A DNA stretch of 64,000 nucleotides from the NCBI GenBank assembly GCA_963735955.1, contig CAVTND010000003.1:124001-188000 (forward strand), in the 5' to 3' direction. This DNA is from CAVTND01 sp963735955. Its GTDB lineage: Bacteria; Pseudomonadota; Gammaproteobacteria; Burkholderiales; Burkholderiaceae_F. The notes under the pieces were generated by a model. That model saw only the letters and a program-made list of their open reading frames with translations. It was not told where the DNA came from and did not search any database. Below are positions 54,592 through 64,000 of the stretch, in pieces (within the stretch, counting starts at the first letter, position 1; each line of letters starts with the position of its first letter). A program made the position numbers and the translations under genes.

Positions 54592-55682
54592 CGTGTGGTC
54601 GGCGCAGTGCGGGCCGCTCTCACCGCGGCAACACTGTCGTTGATCTGCGGCGCGTCCACTGACAAGGGCATGGCCGCGAGCTGCTTCATCTGGCCGAGCG
54701 CTGCGGCTACGGCGGCCTGGCGGGGATCGAAGTAGCGCGCAGCCAGAGTCTGTGCCTCAGCCAGATCATTGCGAAAAAGGCGGTCATTGCGGGCCAGCAG
54801 AGCCTGGCGCGCAGTCAGCAGGCGCAGTTTCAGCTGCTGGCGCACGAGCTGCTGCTGTGCCGTCGACAACCAGAGTGCGTCGGGATCATCGACTCGCCGG
54901 ATCTGGATCAGGTCGCGGTACTCCCCGAGTTCGCGCTGGATCCTTTCCAGCAGTTGCTCCCAGCGGCCTGCGCCAGGTGAAGGCGCACCCGGATCAGGCG
55001 CAGTGCCGCCATCACGCCTGGCGGCCGGCGCCGCAGCGATTTGCCTTGCATCCGCCGCCAGCTGCCAATGGTCGGCGCCCGCCGCAAGCTGGTCGAGTTT
55101 CAGCGCCATGCCCGTGACATCAACCGAGGGCGCCGCTTTCAGGCGTTCGGCGTCACGTGCGAGCACTCGTCGCAGAGGCAGGAAGCGCGGACTGTCGGTG
55201 CGCGCAAGCCGCAGGTCGGCGGTCTGCAATGCAGCTAGCGCCGTGTTCAGATTGCTGCTGACAGCGAGTTCCTGCGCCGCGAGCGAGATCAGCCGCTCAA
55301 CTTCGACCAGCACGGCATCGTCCCGACCGCGCGAAAGGTCGGCATACAGCTGTTCGAGGGACTCGCGCTGGCCCTGTTCTTCGGCGAGCCGCGCTTCGAG
55401 CAGGGTTGTGCGTTCGCGCGCCGCACGTGCTTCAGCGTCGGCACGAGACGCCGTGTCGGTGGCGCGCGCGCTGGCCTGTTCGAGATCAGTCAGTCGGCGT
55501 GCCGCTTCCTTGCGCACGACATTGAGCTGATAGTGCGCGTAGGCAGCAGCGAGCAATGCGAGGATTGCAATGATCGCCAGCGCCCGACCACGCCAGGCCA
55601 CACTCCGCGTAACCGGTGGCTCCGCCGGCGGAAGGTTGGCTTCGATTGCGTCGGAGCTCGTGGGAGCTGGTGTCTCGGTCAC
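54588..55682 (-). CDS. hemX: HemX-like uroporphyrinogen-III C-methyltransferase domain protein (membrane/coiled-coil)
   Basis: 364 aa. One N-terminal membrane helix (about 33-53, ALAIIAILALLAAAYAHYQL) and a long periplasmic coiled coil (about 58-115), then the conserved region with EVERLISLAAQELAVSSNLN, ALQTADLRLARTDSPRFLPL and GEYRDLIQIRRVDDP-DALWL of HemX. HemX has no methyltransferase catalytic domain and probably has a scaffolding role in heme synthesis. The TAG stop lies within the CTAG end of the MITE. Confidence 0.93.
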   Translation of the reverse strand: MTETPAPTSSDAIEANLPPAEPPVTRSVAWRGRALAIIAILALLAAAYAHYQLNVVRKEAARRLTDLEQASARATDTASRADAEARAARERTTLLEARLAEEQGQRESLEQLYADLSRGRDDAVLVEVERLISLAAQELAVSSNLNTALAALQTADLRLARTDSPRFLPLRRVLARDAERLKAAPSVDVTGMALKLDQLAAGADHWQLAADARQIAAAPAARRDGGTAPDPGAPSPGAGRWEQLLERIQRELGEYRDLIQIRRVDDPDALWLSTAQQQLVRQQLKLRLLTARQALLARNDRLFRNDLAEAQTLAARYFDPRQAAVAAALGQMKQLAAMPLSVDAPQINDSVAAVRAARTAPTTR

Positions 55683-55766
55683 TGCAGAAAGTCCGGTTGC
55701 GCCTTCGCTACCAAGCGCGCCGCCGCTGCGGTTTTACCGGCGGGATCAGACGATCTGACGAGCGGC

Positions 55767-56555
55767 TCAGCTGAACGGAAGTGTTGCCCGGAGTGATTCT
55801 AGCTTGGTCAGCACGCCGTCGTCGTCGGCAGCAACGCGCTCGACGCGCGCATAGCCGGAGTCGCGCAGCTTGTCGGCGATGCGGTCGTGCGCCGCCAGTG
55901 CAAGCCCGCGCCGTAACCAGGCCTCGGCGCCTGGAACGATGCCGACACTTCGATCCAGGGCACCAATTGCTTCGGTACTGGTTATCACCGGCAAGGCCAT
56001 TTCCCGCGCGCTGATCGCCGAACGCAAGGTCGCCGCATCCTGGCCCGCCAAAGCGCGTTCGCCGCGGGTGTAGACCGCGAGGGTTTCAACCAGGGAACCT
56101 GCGCCCTCAAAGGAATGTGCCAGCCAGTCACGACCGTCCTGCGCCCGCACGATCAGTACACGTCGTGCAGTCCGACCGCTTGCCTGCCACGCCGACCAGA
56201 AGGCTTCGGAGCCGGCGCTGCTTTCATCGGGCGGCGCAATGACATTCGCCGGACTGGTCGAGAGCAGCAGATTGAGTGCTCGTCGCGTAGTCGCACCCAC
56301 CGCGCCAGCCATGGTGGTCGCTGGCCATGCGCCGGACAACAGGGCACGAGTCGCATAGATCGCATTTGCGCTGACAAATACAGCAAGGTCAAACTCGGCA
56401 AGCCGTCCGAGGGTCTGCCTGGCCGCTTGCGGGTTGGGAGCCGGCCCGATTTCGAACGCGGGCCACCAAACCGCCGGCCAGCCGTCGTTGATCAGGCGAT
56501 TGCGCAAGGATTCGCCGAGCGGCGCCGGGCGCGTCACAATGACCAGGACGGGCAT
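55767..56555 (-). CDS. hemD: Uroporphyrinogen-III synthase
   Basis: 262 aa, two-lobed HemD fold without strong motifs; recognisable are VLVIVTRPAPLGESLRNRLI, FVSANAIYATRALL, PPDESSAGSEAFWSAWQ and VITSTEAIGALDRSV. It closes hydroxymethylbilane to uroporphyrinogen III. The gene follows hemC by 14 bp, and hemX starts 84 bp later. Clear operon position. Confidence 0.93.
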   Translation of the reverse strand: MPVLVIVTRPAPLGESLRNRLINDGWPAVWWPAFEIGPAPNPQAARQTLGRLAEFDLAVFVSANAIYATRALLSGAWPATTMAGAVGATTRRALNLLLSTSPANVIAPPDESSAGSEAFWSAWQASGRTARRVLIVRAQDGRDWLAHSFEGAGSLVETLAVYTRGERALAGQDAATLRSAISAREMALPVITSTEAIGALDRSVGIVPGAEAWLRRGLALAAHDRIADKLRDSGYARVERVAADDDGVLTKLESLRATLPFS

Positions 56556-56569
56556 GTCGGCAACCTGCC

Positions 56570-57485
56570 TTACGTCAAACCCAACAGTCGCATTGCACCC
56601 TGCTTCTTCAGGCTGGCAACCACTTCAGCCGCCAACCTCTCTCCATCGCCGATCGCCCCGCTCGCTTCAGTCTCGACCAATTCCCCGGTCGCGGCATTGC
56701 CTACCAGCGCGCGCAGCCTAAGGGTGCCGCCTTCCAATTCGGCATAGGCGGCCAACGGTACCTGACAGCTGCCGCCGAGACCGCGCGAAACGCCGCGCTC
56801 GGCATCTGTGGCGGCGCGCGACACGGCATCATCGAGTGGTTCGAGCAGAGCTGCTGTCGCATGATCGCCGGCAAGGACCTCGATTCCGAGCGCGCCCTGC
56901 CCCGGAGCAGGCAGCGACACGGCAGTAGGAATGATCTGTCGAATCCGGTCCGCCAGGCCGAGCCGCTTGAGCCCGGCCGCCGCCATCACCAGGGCATCGA
57001 ATTCGCCGCTGATCGAGTTTTGCGAGCCGCGTATTCACATTGCCGCGCACGGCGAGTACTGCGAGGTGCGGAAAGCGCGACCGCAGCATCAACTCGCGCC
57101 GCAGGCTGGCCGTGCCAATCCGCGCTCCCGCCGGCATTTCTTCAAGTGTGCCGAAGCGGGGTGACACCAGGCAGTCGCGCGGATCTTCACGCGCCATCAC
57201 GGCGGCCATCGCAAACTCGGGCTCCAGCACCATTGGCACATCCTTCAGAGAATGCACCGCGAGATTGGCACGGCGTTCCAGGAGAGCGAGCTCAAGTTCC
57301 TTGATGAACAAACCCTTACCACCAAGCTTTGACAGGCTGCGGTCAAGAATCTGGTCACCACGGGTCGTCATTCCGAGTAACTCAACGCGACGTTCGGGAT
57401 AGCGCGACCCCAGCAGACTTCGCACATGTTCGGCCTGCCAGAGCGCAAGCGGGCTCTCGCGCGTGGCGATCACCAGGCGCGTCAT
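56570..57485 (-). CDS. hemC: Hydroxymethylbilane synthase (porphobilinogen deaminase), one frameshift
   Basis: About 305 aa. MTRLVIATRESPLALWQAEH, KLGGKGLFIKELELALLE, HSLKDVPMVLEPEF and IGTASLRRELMLRSRFP in one frame; AAGLKRLGLADRIRQIIPTA, APGQGALGIEVL and GGSCQVPLAA (the Cys that carries the dipyrromethane cofactor) in the other. The frame breaks at about 57010, where one extra C turns LDSGEFDAL into LDQRRIRC. Since hemC is needed for heme, this is probably a sequence error. ATG 57485. Confidence 0.92.
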
Positions 57486-57652
57486 CGGAATAATCTGCGG
57501 CGCCGTGCAGACACGTGGTTTCCTCGGAGGAGGCAGCCAGTCTATCAGCGGGGAATCCGCGGGGACCATGCTTGGCGCGCGACCCAGCGCCAACGATCAG
57601 TCGCCGACCTGCTCGCAGACAGCGCAAAGTGGTACCGAAAGCCCGACTGGAA

Positions 57653-58438
57653 CTACTGGCGCGCTGCAGCCTTGACCGTGGGCCACTGACGGCGGCTGAT
57701 CGGCAGCCGCTCGGGCACATCCGTCAGCAGCACTTCCCAGTGCCCTTCGGACGATTCGCCCTCTTCGTCGACCGCGCCGCGCACGCGCTGAAAACCGAGG
57801 ATGTCGCTGCGTGGCGACCAGCGCATTGCGGTGAATGCGGACGAAGCGTTCGCCAAATTCGGCTTCGAGCGTCGTCAGCGATTCTTCGGTCAGGTGCTCG
57901 CGCGTGCGGGTGCGGATCGTCACGTACTTCAGCTCGGCCCGCAGGTAGACGACTTCGTCGACCGGCACCAGGATCATGCGGCCGCGCTCCGACACGGTCA
58001 GGTGCGAGCGCACCGAGCCAATCGTTTTCGCCAGGTCCTCGATGCGCGGCTCGTGGGTGCGGAAGCGCTCGGCACGCGCCAGTGCGGCGACCAGGCGCTC
58101 GGCGCGCACCGGCTTCATCAGGTAGTCGAGCGCACGCACCTCGAAGGCGTCGAGCGCGTGCTCGTCGTAGGCGGTGACAAAGATCACCGCCGGCGGGTTG
58201 TCGCGCTGCGCCAGATGGCGCGCGACTTCAATGCCGTTCATGTCCGGCATGTGGATGTCGAGCAAGATCGACGTCCGGGATGCAGGCGGTCGGCTTCTTC
58301 CAGACCGTGTATGCCGCCATCGGCCTCGCCGACCAGCTGCAGCGACACCTGCTCGGAACAATCGCGCAGCACCTGCCCGAGACGCGCGCGCGCCGGCGGT
58401 TCGTCGTCGACGATCATCACGTTCAGCATCTTTGCCAC
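57653..58438 (-). CDS. algR: AlgR-like LytTR response regulator, two frameshifts
   Basis: About 250 aa. N-terminal receiver start MLNVMIVDDEPPARARLGQV, phosphoacceptor in LLDIHMPDMNGIEVARHL, VIFVTAYDEHALDAFEVRAL and DYLMKPV; C-terminal LytTR domain with RGRMILVPVDEVVYLRAELK, FGERFVRIHRNALVA and EGHWEVLLTDVPERLPISRR. Frame changes near 58270 and 57800. The order argH < > algZ-algR-hemC-hemD is the same as in Pseudomonas, where AlgR controls alginate, twitching and virulence genes. Overlaps algZ by 16 bp. Confidence 0.9.
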
Positions 58439-59507
58439 CTCAGCTTGCCACTCTCCAGGCCCGCGTTCTCGACCGGCATCGTCATCGTCAGTTCAAAGCG
58501 GTCGCGCCGCACCTGCGTTTCGATCTTCGCTTCCAGGTCGTAGATCAAGGCCAGCCGGCCACGGATGTTGGCCAGACCGATCTGATTGCCCTCGCGTTCG
58601 GGCCGTTCGGGCGCAATCGGATTGCTGACAAAGATCTCCAGCGTGAAGCCATGTTGGCGAACTCTCACAACGATGTCGGCCCGGCCGGCAAGTTTTTCCG
58701 CGCCGTAGCGGATCGCATTTTCGATGATCGGCTGCAGTAGTAACTGTGGCACTTTCGCCCGGGGGTGGTATGCCCCGATTTGCCAGTCAACGGCCAGCCT
58801 ATTCCCGAGCCGGGTTTGCTCGATCTCGACATAGTTGCGGCACAGCTCGATTTCCTGCGCCAAGGGCACCAATTTCCGGGTGTCCGCCATGACCGCGCGG
58901 AACAGTTCGGCGATCGATTCGAGCATGCGTTCGGCCTTGGCAGGCTCGCTGCGGATCACCGACAGCACGGCGTTCAGGCTGTTGAACAGAAAGTGCGGCC
59001 GGATGCGCGACTGCAGGGCCTGATACTTGGCTTCGACGACCGCCGGCGAGAATGCGCGCTCGCGCAGTTCGTAGTAGTGCTGCAATCCGGCGCCCAGCGC
59101 CAGCGCGGCCAGCGCCGTGCGCCAGCGCAGTCCAGCCCTGGCCCGGAGGGGCGAAGGCGGTTGTAAGCAGATACGACCACCAGCGCCGGAATCAGGCATG
59201 CAATAGCACGCTGGGAGTTCAGAGACGTCGCACGGCAAGCGCAGCGCCGCGCGAGACACCAGAGCATCAGGGTCGCCAGGGTGGCTGGCGCCGCAACCGA
59301 CGCTGATGCGCAGAAAGCTCACGTATCGCCTCGTCGGGCAGCCGTGGAATCGCCGACCGCCGCAATCAGCGACAGCGCGACCACGATGCTGATCACGCGC
59401 AGCAGCACGCCCATGTTGCAGCCGTCGGGAATCACGCGCCGCGGCGTCGGGACCGCCGTCTCGTCGCGCGCGAGCGGACCTTTGAACGCGGGTGGCGTCG
59501 GTTTCAC
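58423..59507 (-). CDS. algZ: AlgZ/FimS-like LytS-family sensor kinase, frameshifts in the N-terminal half
   Basis: About 360 aa. The kinase half is intact: phosphoacceptor His in QSRIRPHFLFNSLNAVLSVI, the N-box in LLLQPIIENAIRYGAEKLAG, and GNQIGLANIRGRLALIYDLE. The N-terminal half (IPDGCNMGVLLRVISIVVAL ... SIAVGCG-type) is scattered over frames between 59320 and 59130, with membrane segments recognisable in pieces. Start near 59507 or at an internal ATG. The kinase pairs with AlgR downstream. It is divergent from argH with about 100 bp between starts. Confidence 0.85.
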
Positions 59508-59512
59508 AAACC

Positions 59513-59518
59513 TATAAT
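59513..59518 (+). promoter_or_regulatory. TATAAT -10 box before argH
   Basis: A perfect TATAAT 89 bp before the argH ATG, in the algZ-argH gap, in the same CCTATAAT context as the trxB box. A -35 hexamer at the right distance is not obvious. Confidence 0.5.
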
Positions 59519-59607
59519 CGACGGCACATCGCGGCGCTCACCTGTGGCTTGCTCCATTCTTGACTTCGAACCCGCTTTCCCTGTCCCCGACCTCGAGTGA
59601 ATCGATT

Positions 59608-61076
59608 ATGTCAGAGCGCTCCGACCCCTACCGCGACCCATTGGCGTCGAAAAGCAAGGCTTGGTCGGGTCGATTCGACGAACCGGTTGCCGACTTCGTC
59701 CTGCGTTACACCGCCTCGGTCGGCTTTGATCAGCGCCTGGCGCTGGCCGACATCGAAGGCTCGCTGGCGCACGCGGCGATGCTGGCAAGAGTCGGCATGC
59801 TTGCGCGCGACGATTTGTCAGCAATCGAGCGCGGACTGAGTCAGGTTCGAAGCCGAGATCGAACGGGCCGGTTCGAGTGGCAGCTCGCGCTCGAGGACGT
59901 GCACCTGAACATCGAAAGCCGCCTGACCGAACTCGTTGGCGACGCCGGCAAGCGCCTGCATACGGGACGCTCGCGCAATGACCAGATCGCTACCGATGTG
60001 CGTCTATGGCTGCGCGGCGAAATCGACGCAATCATCGACCGGACTTGGCGAGGTCCAGCGCGCCCTGGTCGGACAAGCGTCACGTCACGCGGCGACCGTG
60101 ATGCCCGGCTTCACGCATTTGCAGGTTGCACAGCCCGTGACCTTCGGCCATCACATGCTCGCCTATGTCGAGATGTTCGAGCGCGATCGCGAGCGAATGC
60201 TCGATGCGCGCCAGCGCGTCAACCGGCTGCCGCTCGGCGCCGCGGCGCTGGCCGGCACGACCTTTCCGATCGACCGCGCCTTTGTCGCCGAACGGCTCGG
60301 ATTCGAAGCGGTCGCCGCCAATTCGCTCGATGCGTGTCAGCGATCGCGATTTCGCGATCGAATTTCTCGCCGCGTGCGGCGCTGCTGATGGTGCATGTCT
60401 CGCGCCTGGCCGAAGAGCTCGTGCTCTGGATGAGCCCGCGCTTCGGCTTCATCCGTCTGCCGGACCGCTTCACGACCGGCTCGTCGATCATGCCGCAGAA
60501 GAAGAACCCGGATGTGCCGGAACTGGCGCGCGGCAAGAGCTGGCCGCGTGACCGGTCATCTGGTCGCGCTGCTGACGCTGATGAAGGGCCAGCCGCTCGC
60601 CTACAACAAGGACAATCAGGAGGACAAGGAGCCGCTGTTCGACACGGTCGATACGGTGCTCGACACGTTGCGTGCGTTTTCGCGATGGTGCCCGGGTATC
60701 GAAGTCGAATGCGGCAGCAATGCGGCGCGCCGCCGAGGAAGGCTATTCGACCGCGACCGATCTGGCCGATTACCTGGTGCAAGAAGGGGATGCCCTTTCG
60801 CGATGCGCACGAAGCGGTGGGCCGCGCGGTGCGTCTCGCCGAAAGCCGGATCGGACTTGACAAACTGCCGCTCGCGGAACTGCGCACTTTCGCACCCGCG
60901 ATCGGTGACGACGTCCAGGCCGTTGCTCACGGTCGACGGCTCGGTCGCCGCGCGCGACCACCTCGGCGGCACCGCGCCACGCCAGGTTCGCGCTGCAGGC
61001 CGAGGCTTGGACGAAGCGTCTTGCCTCGCGCGCTGCTGCTGCACCAGCGCTACGCGACGGCGGAGCCCAGCCTTGA
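59608..61076 (+). CDS. argH: Argininosuccinate lyase, at least five frameshifts
   Basis: About 470 aa once frames are joined. KSKAWSGRFDEPVADFVLRY, LHTGRSRNDQIATDVRLWLR, MPGFTHLQVAQPVTFGHHML, LGAAALAGTTFPIDRAFVAE, the signature GSSIMPQKKNPDVPELARGK, LAYNKDNQEDKEPLFDTVDT and GMPFRDAHEAVGRAVRLAES are all present in order. Frame changes lie near 59845, 60045, 60335, 60540, 60690-60760 and 60920-60990; the last frame ends WTKRLASRAAAAPALRDGG-AQP at 61076. It makes arginine and fumarate. An essential gene for prototrophy; errors are more likely than decay. Confidence 0.92.
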
Positions 61077-61661
61077 AATTTCTGCTGCGCTGCGCCCGGG
61101 CGATTGATGTCGTCAACACGTGGGCCGGGCGGCATCGCAGTCTGGCTGGTCCTGCTCGCGTGCCTGGTCAGCGCCGGAACCGCGTTCGCGCGCTATGCGT
61201 TCAACGTCGGCTCCAACGCCTGGCTCGAGATCCAGTGGTACATGTTCGCCGGCATGGTCATGCTCGGCGCGGCGCTACACGCTGAAGATGAACGAGCACG
61301 TACGGGTCGACGTCCTGTACGGCTCGCTCTCGCCGCGCGGCAAGGCCAAGCTCGACCTCGCTGGCCTCATTGTTTTCCTGATGCCGGCGATGCTGCTGCT
61401 GGCGTGGCTGTCGTGGCCGTTCTTCTGACTTCGTACTAGTCACGGGCGAGATGTCGGGCAATCCCGGCGGGCTGATCCGCTGGCCCGCGAAACTGATGCT
61501 GCCGCTCGGATTCGCGCTCGTCGCGCTGCAGGGCGTGGCCGAGATCATCAAGCGCATCGCCTATCTGCGCGGCGAGTTCGACATGGACGTCCAGTACCGG
61601 ATGAGCGCAGCGCGGCGTCAAGCAAGCTCGCGCCGCAGGGCGCAGCCGAGGCTTCCGATGA
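61073..61661 (+). CDS. TRAP transporter small permease (DctQ type), several frameshifts
   Basis: About 190 aa. TTG 61073 overlaps the argH stop; the first frame reads LKFLLRCARAIDVVNTWAG, the next GGIAVWLVLLACLVSAGTAF and NAWLEIQWYMFAGMVMLGAA, the next LKMNEHVRVDVLYGSLSPRG and FLMPAMLLLAWLSWPFF, and the last GGLIRWPAKLMLPLGFALVA and GVAEIIKRIAYLRGEFDMDV. These are the four helices and the EHVRVDVLY motif of DctQ. Start and end are approximate. Confidence 0.8.
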
Positions 61662-63132
61662 ACTGGCTGAACATCATGCCCGAGCTGATGTTCGGCGGGC
61701 CTGATCGTGTTCATGCTGATCGGCTTTCCGGTCGCGTTCTCGCTCGCGGCACTCGGCCTGCTGTTCGCGTTCGTCGGCGTCTGGATCGGGCATTCTTCAC
61801 GCCGGACTTCCTGCAGGCGCTGCCGCTGCGCGTGTTCGGCATCCTGTCCAACGACCTGCTGCTGGCGATCCCGTTCTTCACCTTCATGGGGGCAATCCTC
61901 GAACGCTGCGGCCTGGCCGAAGATCTGCTCGAGGGCACCGGACAACTGTTCGGCGCCGTGCCCGGCGGACTTGCGTACGCGGTGATCTTCGTCGGCGCGA
62001 TTCTCGGCGCCATCACCGGCACGGTCGCGGCATCGGTCATCGCGATGGGGATGATCTCGCTGCCGATCATGCTGCGCTACGGCTACAACCCGCGCGTCGC
62101 CACCGGCGTCATCGCCGCCTCGGGCACGATCACCCAGTTGATCCCGCCGTCGCTCGTGCTGGTCGTGCTGGCCGATCAGATCGGCAAGCCGGTCGGTGAC
62201 ATGTATGCCGGTGCGATCGGCCCGTCGATCGTCCAGGTGGCTGCTCTTCATCCTGTTCATGCTGCTCGTCTCGATCGTCCGGCCGCAGCACGTGCCGCCG
62301 ATCCCCGTCGACCAGCGGCGTCCCGCTCGGATGGGCGCTGATCAGGCGCGTGCTGTGGGGCATGCTGCCGTCGATCGCGCTGATCTTTCTGGTGCTCGGC
62401 ACGGTGTTCATGGGTCTGGCCACACCGACCGAGGCTGGCGCGATGGGCGCCGTCGGCGCGATGCTGCTGGCCGGCCATGCATCGGCGCCTGACCTGGCCG
62501 CTGGTGCGCCAGGGCATGGAAATCACGATGCGCATCACGGCCATGGTGATCTTCATCCTGATCGGCTCGACCGTGTTCACGCTGGTGTTCCAGGGCGTCG
62601 ACGGCGGGCTGTGGATCGAACACATGCTGACCTCGCTGCCCGGCGGCGTCACCGGGTTCCTGCTTTTCGTCAGCATCTTCATCTTCCTGCTGTCGTTCTT
62701 CCTCGATTTCTTCGAGATCGCCTTCATCGTCGTGCCGCTTGCTGGCGCCGGTCGCGAGCAAGCTCGGCATCGATCTGGTCTGGTTCGGCGTGCTTGATCT
62801 GCGTCGTCATGCAGACCTCGTTCATGCATCCACCGTTCGGCTTCGCGCTGTTCTATCTGCGCGGCATCGCGCCGAAGAAGGTCAAGAGTTCGGACATCTA
62901 CTGGGGCGCGGTACCGTGGGTGGTCCTGCAGCTGATCATGGCCGCGATCGTCATCGTCTGGCCGCAACTCGTGACCGCCTGGCTCGACGCGCCACCCCAA
63001 AACTTGGAGCGCAACACGGGTGACTTCATCCAGGCGGACCCGAAAGCACCGGCTGATGCCGGACAAGGAAACGAAACTCCGCCAGACGATGCCGCGGCCG
63101 GATTCCGCCCGCAGTCCGGTCAGAAAAAATAG
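61658..63132 (+). CDS. TRAP transporter large permease (DctM type), several frameshifts
   Basis: About 490 aa. MNWLNIMPELMFGG, VFMLIGFPVAFSLAALGLLF, LPLRVFGILSNDLLLAIPFF, TFMGAILERCGLAEDLLEGT, AVIFVGAILGAITGTVAASV, IAASGTITQLIPPSLVLVVL, GTVFMGLATPTEAGAMGAVG, and FFLDFFEIAFIVVPL. These match DctM subunits of the mannitol/chloroaromatic-type (YgiK/DctM) group. Frame changes near 61700, 61795, 62240, 62325, 62480, 62740 and 62795. The TAG stop is the first base of the terminator stem. It pairs with DctQ and the binding protein on the other strand. Confidence 0.87.
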
Positions 63133-63150
63133 GCCCGCACGCGGCGGGCC
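63132..63150. terminator. Bidirectional Rho-independent terminator between dctM and dctP
   Basis: GGCCCGC (63132-63138) and GCGGGCC (63144-63150) form a 7-bp stem with loop ACGCG. On the minus strand it is followed by TATTTTTTCTG, a good T-run, so it ends the dctP transcript. On the plus strand it follows the dctM stop directly but has no T-run, so it is weaker there. Confidence 0.8.
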
Positions 63151-63175
63151 TCGAAAAACGTCTTCGGCAGCGAAC

Positions 63176-64000
63176 CTATTTCTTCGCCGTCGGCGCTGCC
63201 TTGGCGGGTGCGCCCTTTTCCGGAGCCGCCGGGGCCGACAGCGCGGAGTACATGAAGCTTGTCCAACGTGCCCTCGCCGACGCGGAACCAGCGGTAGACC
63301 TCGGAGCGGAACGGCTCCCAGTTGACGATAGATCTTCTTGAACGCCGGGTTCTTGTCCCGCTCCTCGGCAAACAACTGCTGTCGCCGCCTGAACGGCGGC
63401 CGTCATTACATCGCGCGGGTACGGGCGCAGCACGGCGCCCAGGTTGATCAGCCGCTGCAGTGCCGCCGGATTCTTGACGTCGTAGTCCGCCAGCAGCCTG
63501 ACATTGGATTCGGCAGCCGCGGATTCGACGACCGCCGGTAGTCGGCCGGCAGCGCCTCCCAGGCCTTGACGTTGATGTACAGCGACAGCGTCGCGCTCGG
63601 CTCCCACCAGCCGGGGTAGTAGTAGTTCTTCGCGACCTTGTAGAAGCCGAGTTTCTCGTCGTCGTAGCGGGCCGACCCACTCGGCAGCGTCGATCGTGCC
63701 CGCGCTCGAGCGCCTGGTAGATCTCGCCACCGGCAATGTTCTGCGGAACCGCACCGAGCGCCGCGAAGATGCGTCCGCCGAATCCGGGAATCCGCATCTT
63801 CAGGCCCTTGAGATCGGCCAGCGACTTGATCTCCTTGCGGAACCAGCCGCCCATCTGCGCGCCGGTATTGCCCATCGGGAAGGAGACGATGTTGTACTCG
63901 CGCAGGAACTCGGCGATCAGCTGGCGACCACCGCCGAAGTACAGCCAGGCGTTCTGCTGGCGCGCAGTTCAGCCCGAACGGCATCGTCGTCTCGAAGGCA
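63176..64000 (-). CDS. TRAP transporter substrate-binding protein (DctP family), 5' truncated by the window, frameshifts
   Basis: Last about 275 codons; the start is beyond 64000. Readable parts: AWLYFGGGRQLIAEFLREYN, IVSFPMGNTGAQMGGWFRKE, LKGLKMRIPGFGGRIFAALG, AVPQNIAGGEIYQALERGTI, DAAEWVGPYDDEKLGFYKVA, KNYYYPGWWEPSATLSLYIN and VESAAAESNVRLLADYDVKN. GEIYQAL-(E/D)-RG-x-I-D-A-(A/T)-E is the DctP family signature, and the sequence resembles the mannitol/chloroaromatic-type group, matching the permease group. Frame changes near 63950, 63700, 63550 and 63330. Convergent with dctQM, which is unusual. Confidence 0.85.

Overview
The window is GC-rich chromosomal DNA that reads as a betaproteobacterium, probably Burkholderiales-like or an unclassified relative. 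The main evidence is gene order seen directly: argH divergent from algZ-algR-hemC-hemD-hemX-hemY; rarA, lolA, ftsK and trxB close together; a PII gene next to glutamine-dependent nadE. No rRNA, tRNA, CRISPR array or transposase gene was found. The only mobile-looking element is a 274-bp candidate MITE.

Layout. 0-8 kb: the end of a dicarboxylate/amino-acid symporter, a solute-binding protein, a DUF5666-like secreted protein and a tripartite RND efflux operon (adaptor, pump, outer-membrane channel). 8-16.7 kb (minus strand): an acetate-type module made of a DUF485 protein, an ActP-like symporter, a DUF294 nucleotidyltransferase, a small membrane protein, a CrbS-like symporter/histidine kinase, a receiver-only response regulator, and a PAS/pseudokinase/DEDDh-exonuclease fusion. 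17-27.6 kb: an AraC regulator divergent from a catabolic cluster (MFS, CMD, BKACE, quinone oxidoreductase, two TauD/TfdA oxygenases, UspA-hemerythrin, MaoC, two hydrolases). 27.6-37 kb: serS, a compact GntR/PhyH-dioxygenase/SAF-oxidoreductase operon with a palindromic operator, rarA, an FKBP, lolA and ftsK. 37-44 kb: a LytS kinase, a LytS pseudokinase and a LytTR regulator, then trxB, a Smr protein, a PII gene and nadE. 44-52.4 kb: a GNAT protein, an EamA exporter behind a duplicated leader, a CaiB CoA-transferase, and a surface/periplasmic operon (beta barrel, DUF5666-like protein, large Gly/Tyr-rich protein). 52.4-59.5 kb: ppa, the hem cluster interrupted by the MITE, and algR/algZ. 59.5-64 kb: argH and a TRAP transporter.

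Indel frameshifts are frequent but confined to blocks (about 1.7-7.6, 20.2-22.5, 44.0-45.2 and 57.0-64.0 kb). They hit housekeeping genes such as argH and hemC, while long stretches between (8-20, 23-44, 45.4-57 kb) are clean. I therefore treat them as probable sequencing or assembly errors and annotate the broken genes as single CDS features spanning the frame changes.

The strongest candidates for new biology are: the pseudokinase-exonuclease fusion with its receiver-only partner in the acetate module; the LytS kinase/pseudokinase pair; the GntR-PhyH-SAF operon; the AraC-linked oxygenase/BKACE cluster; and the MITE that has separated hemX from hemY.
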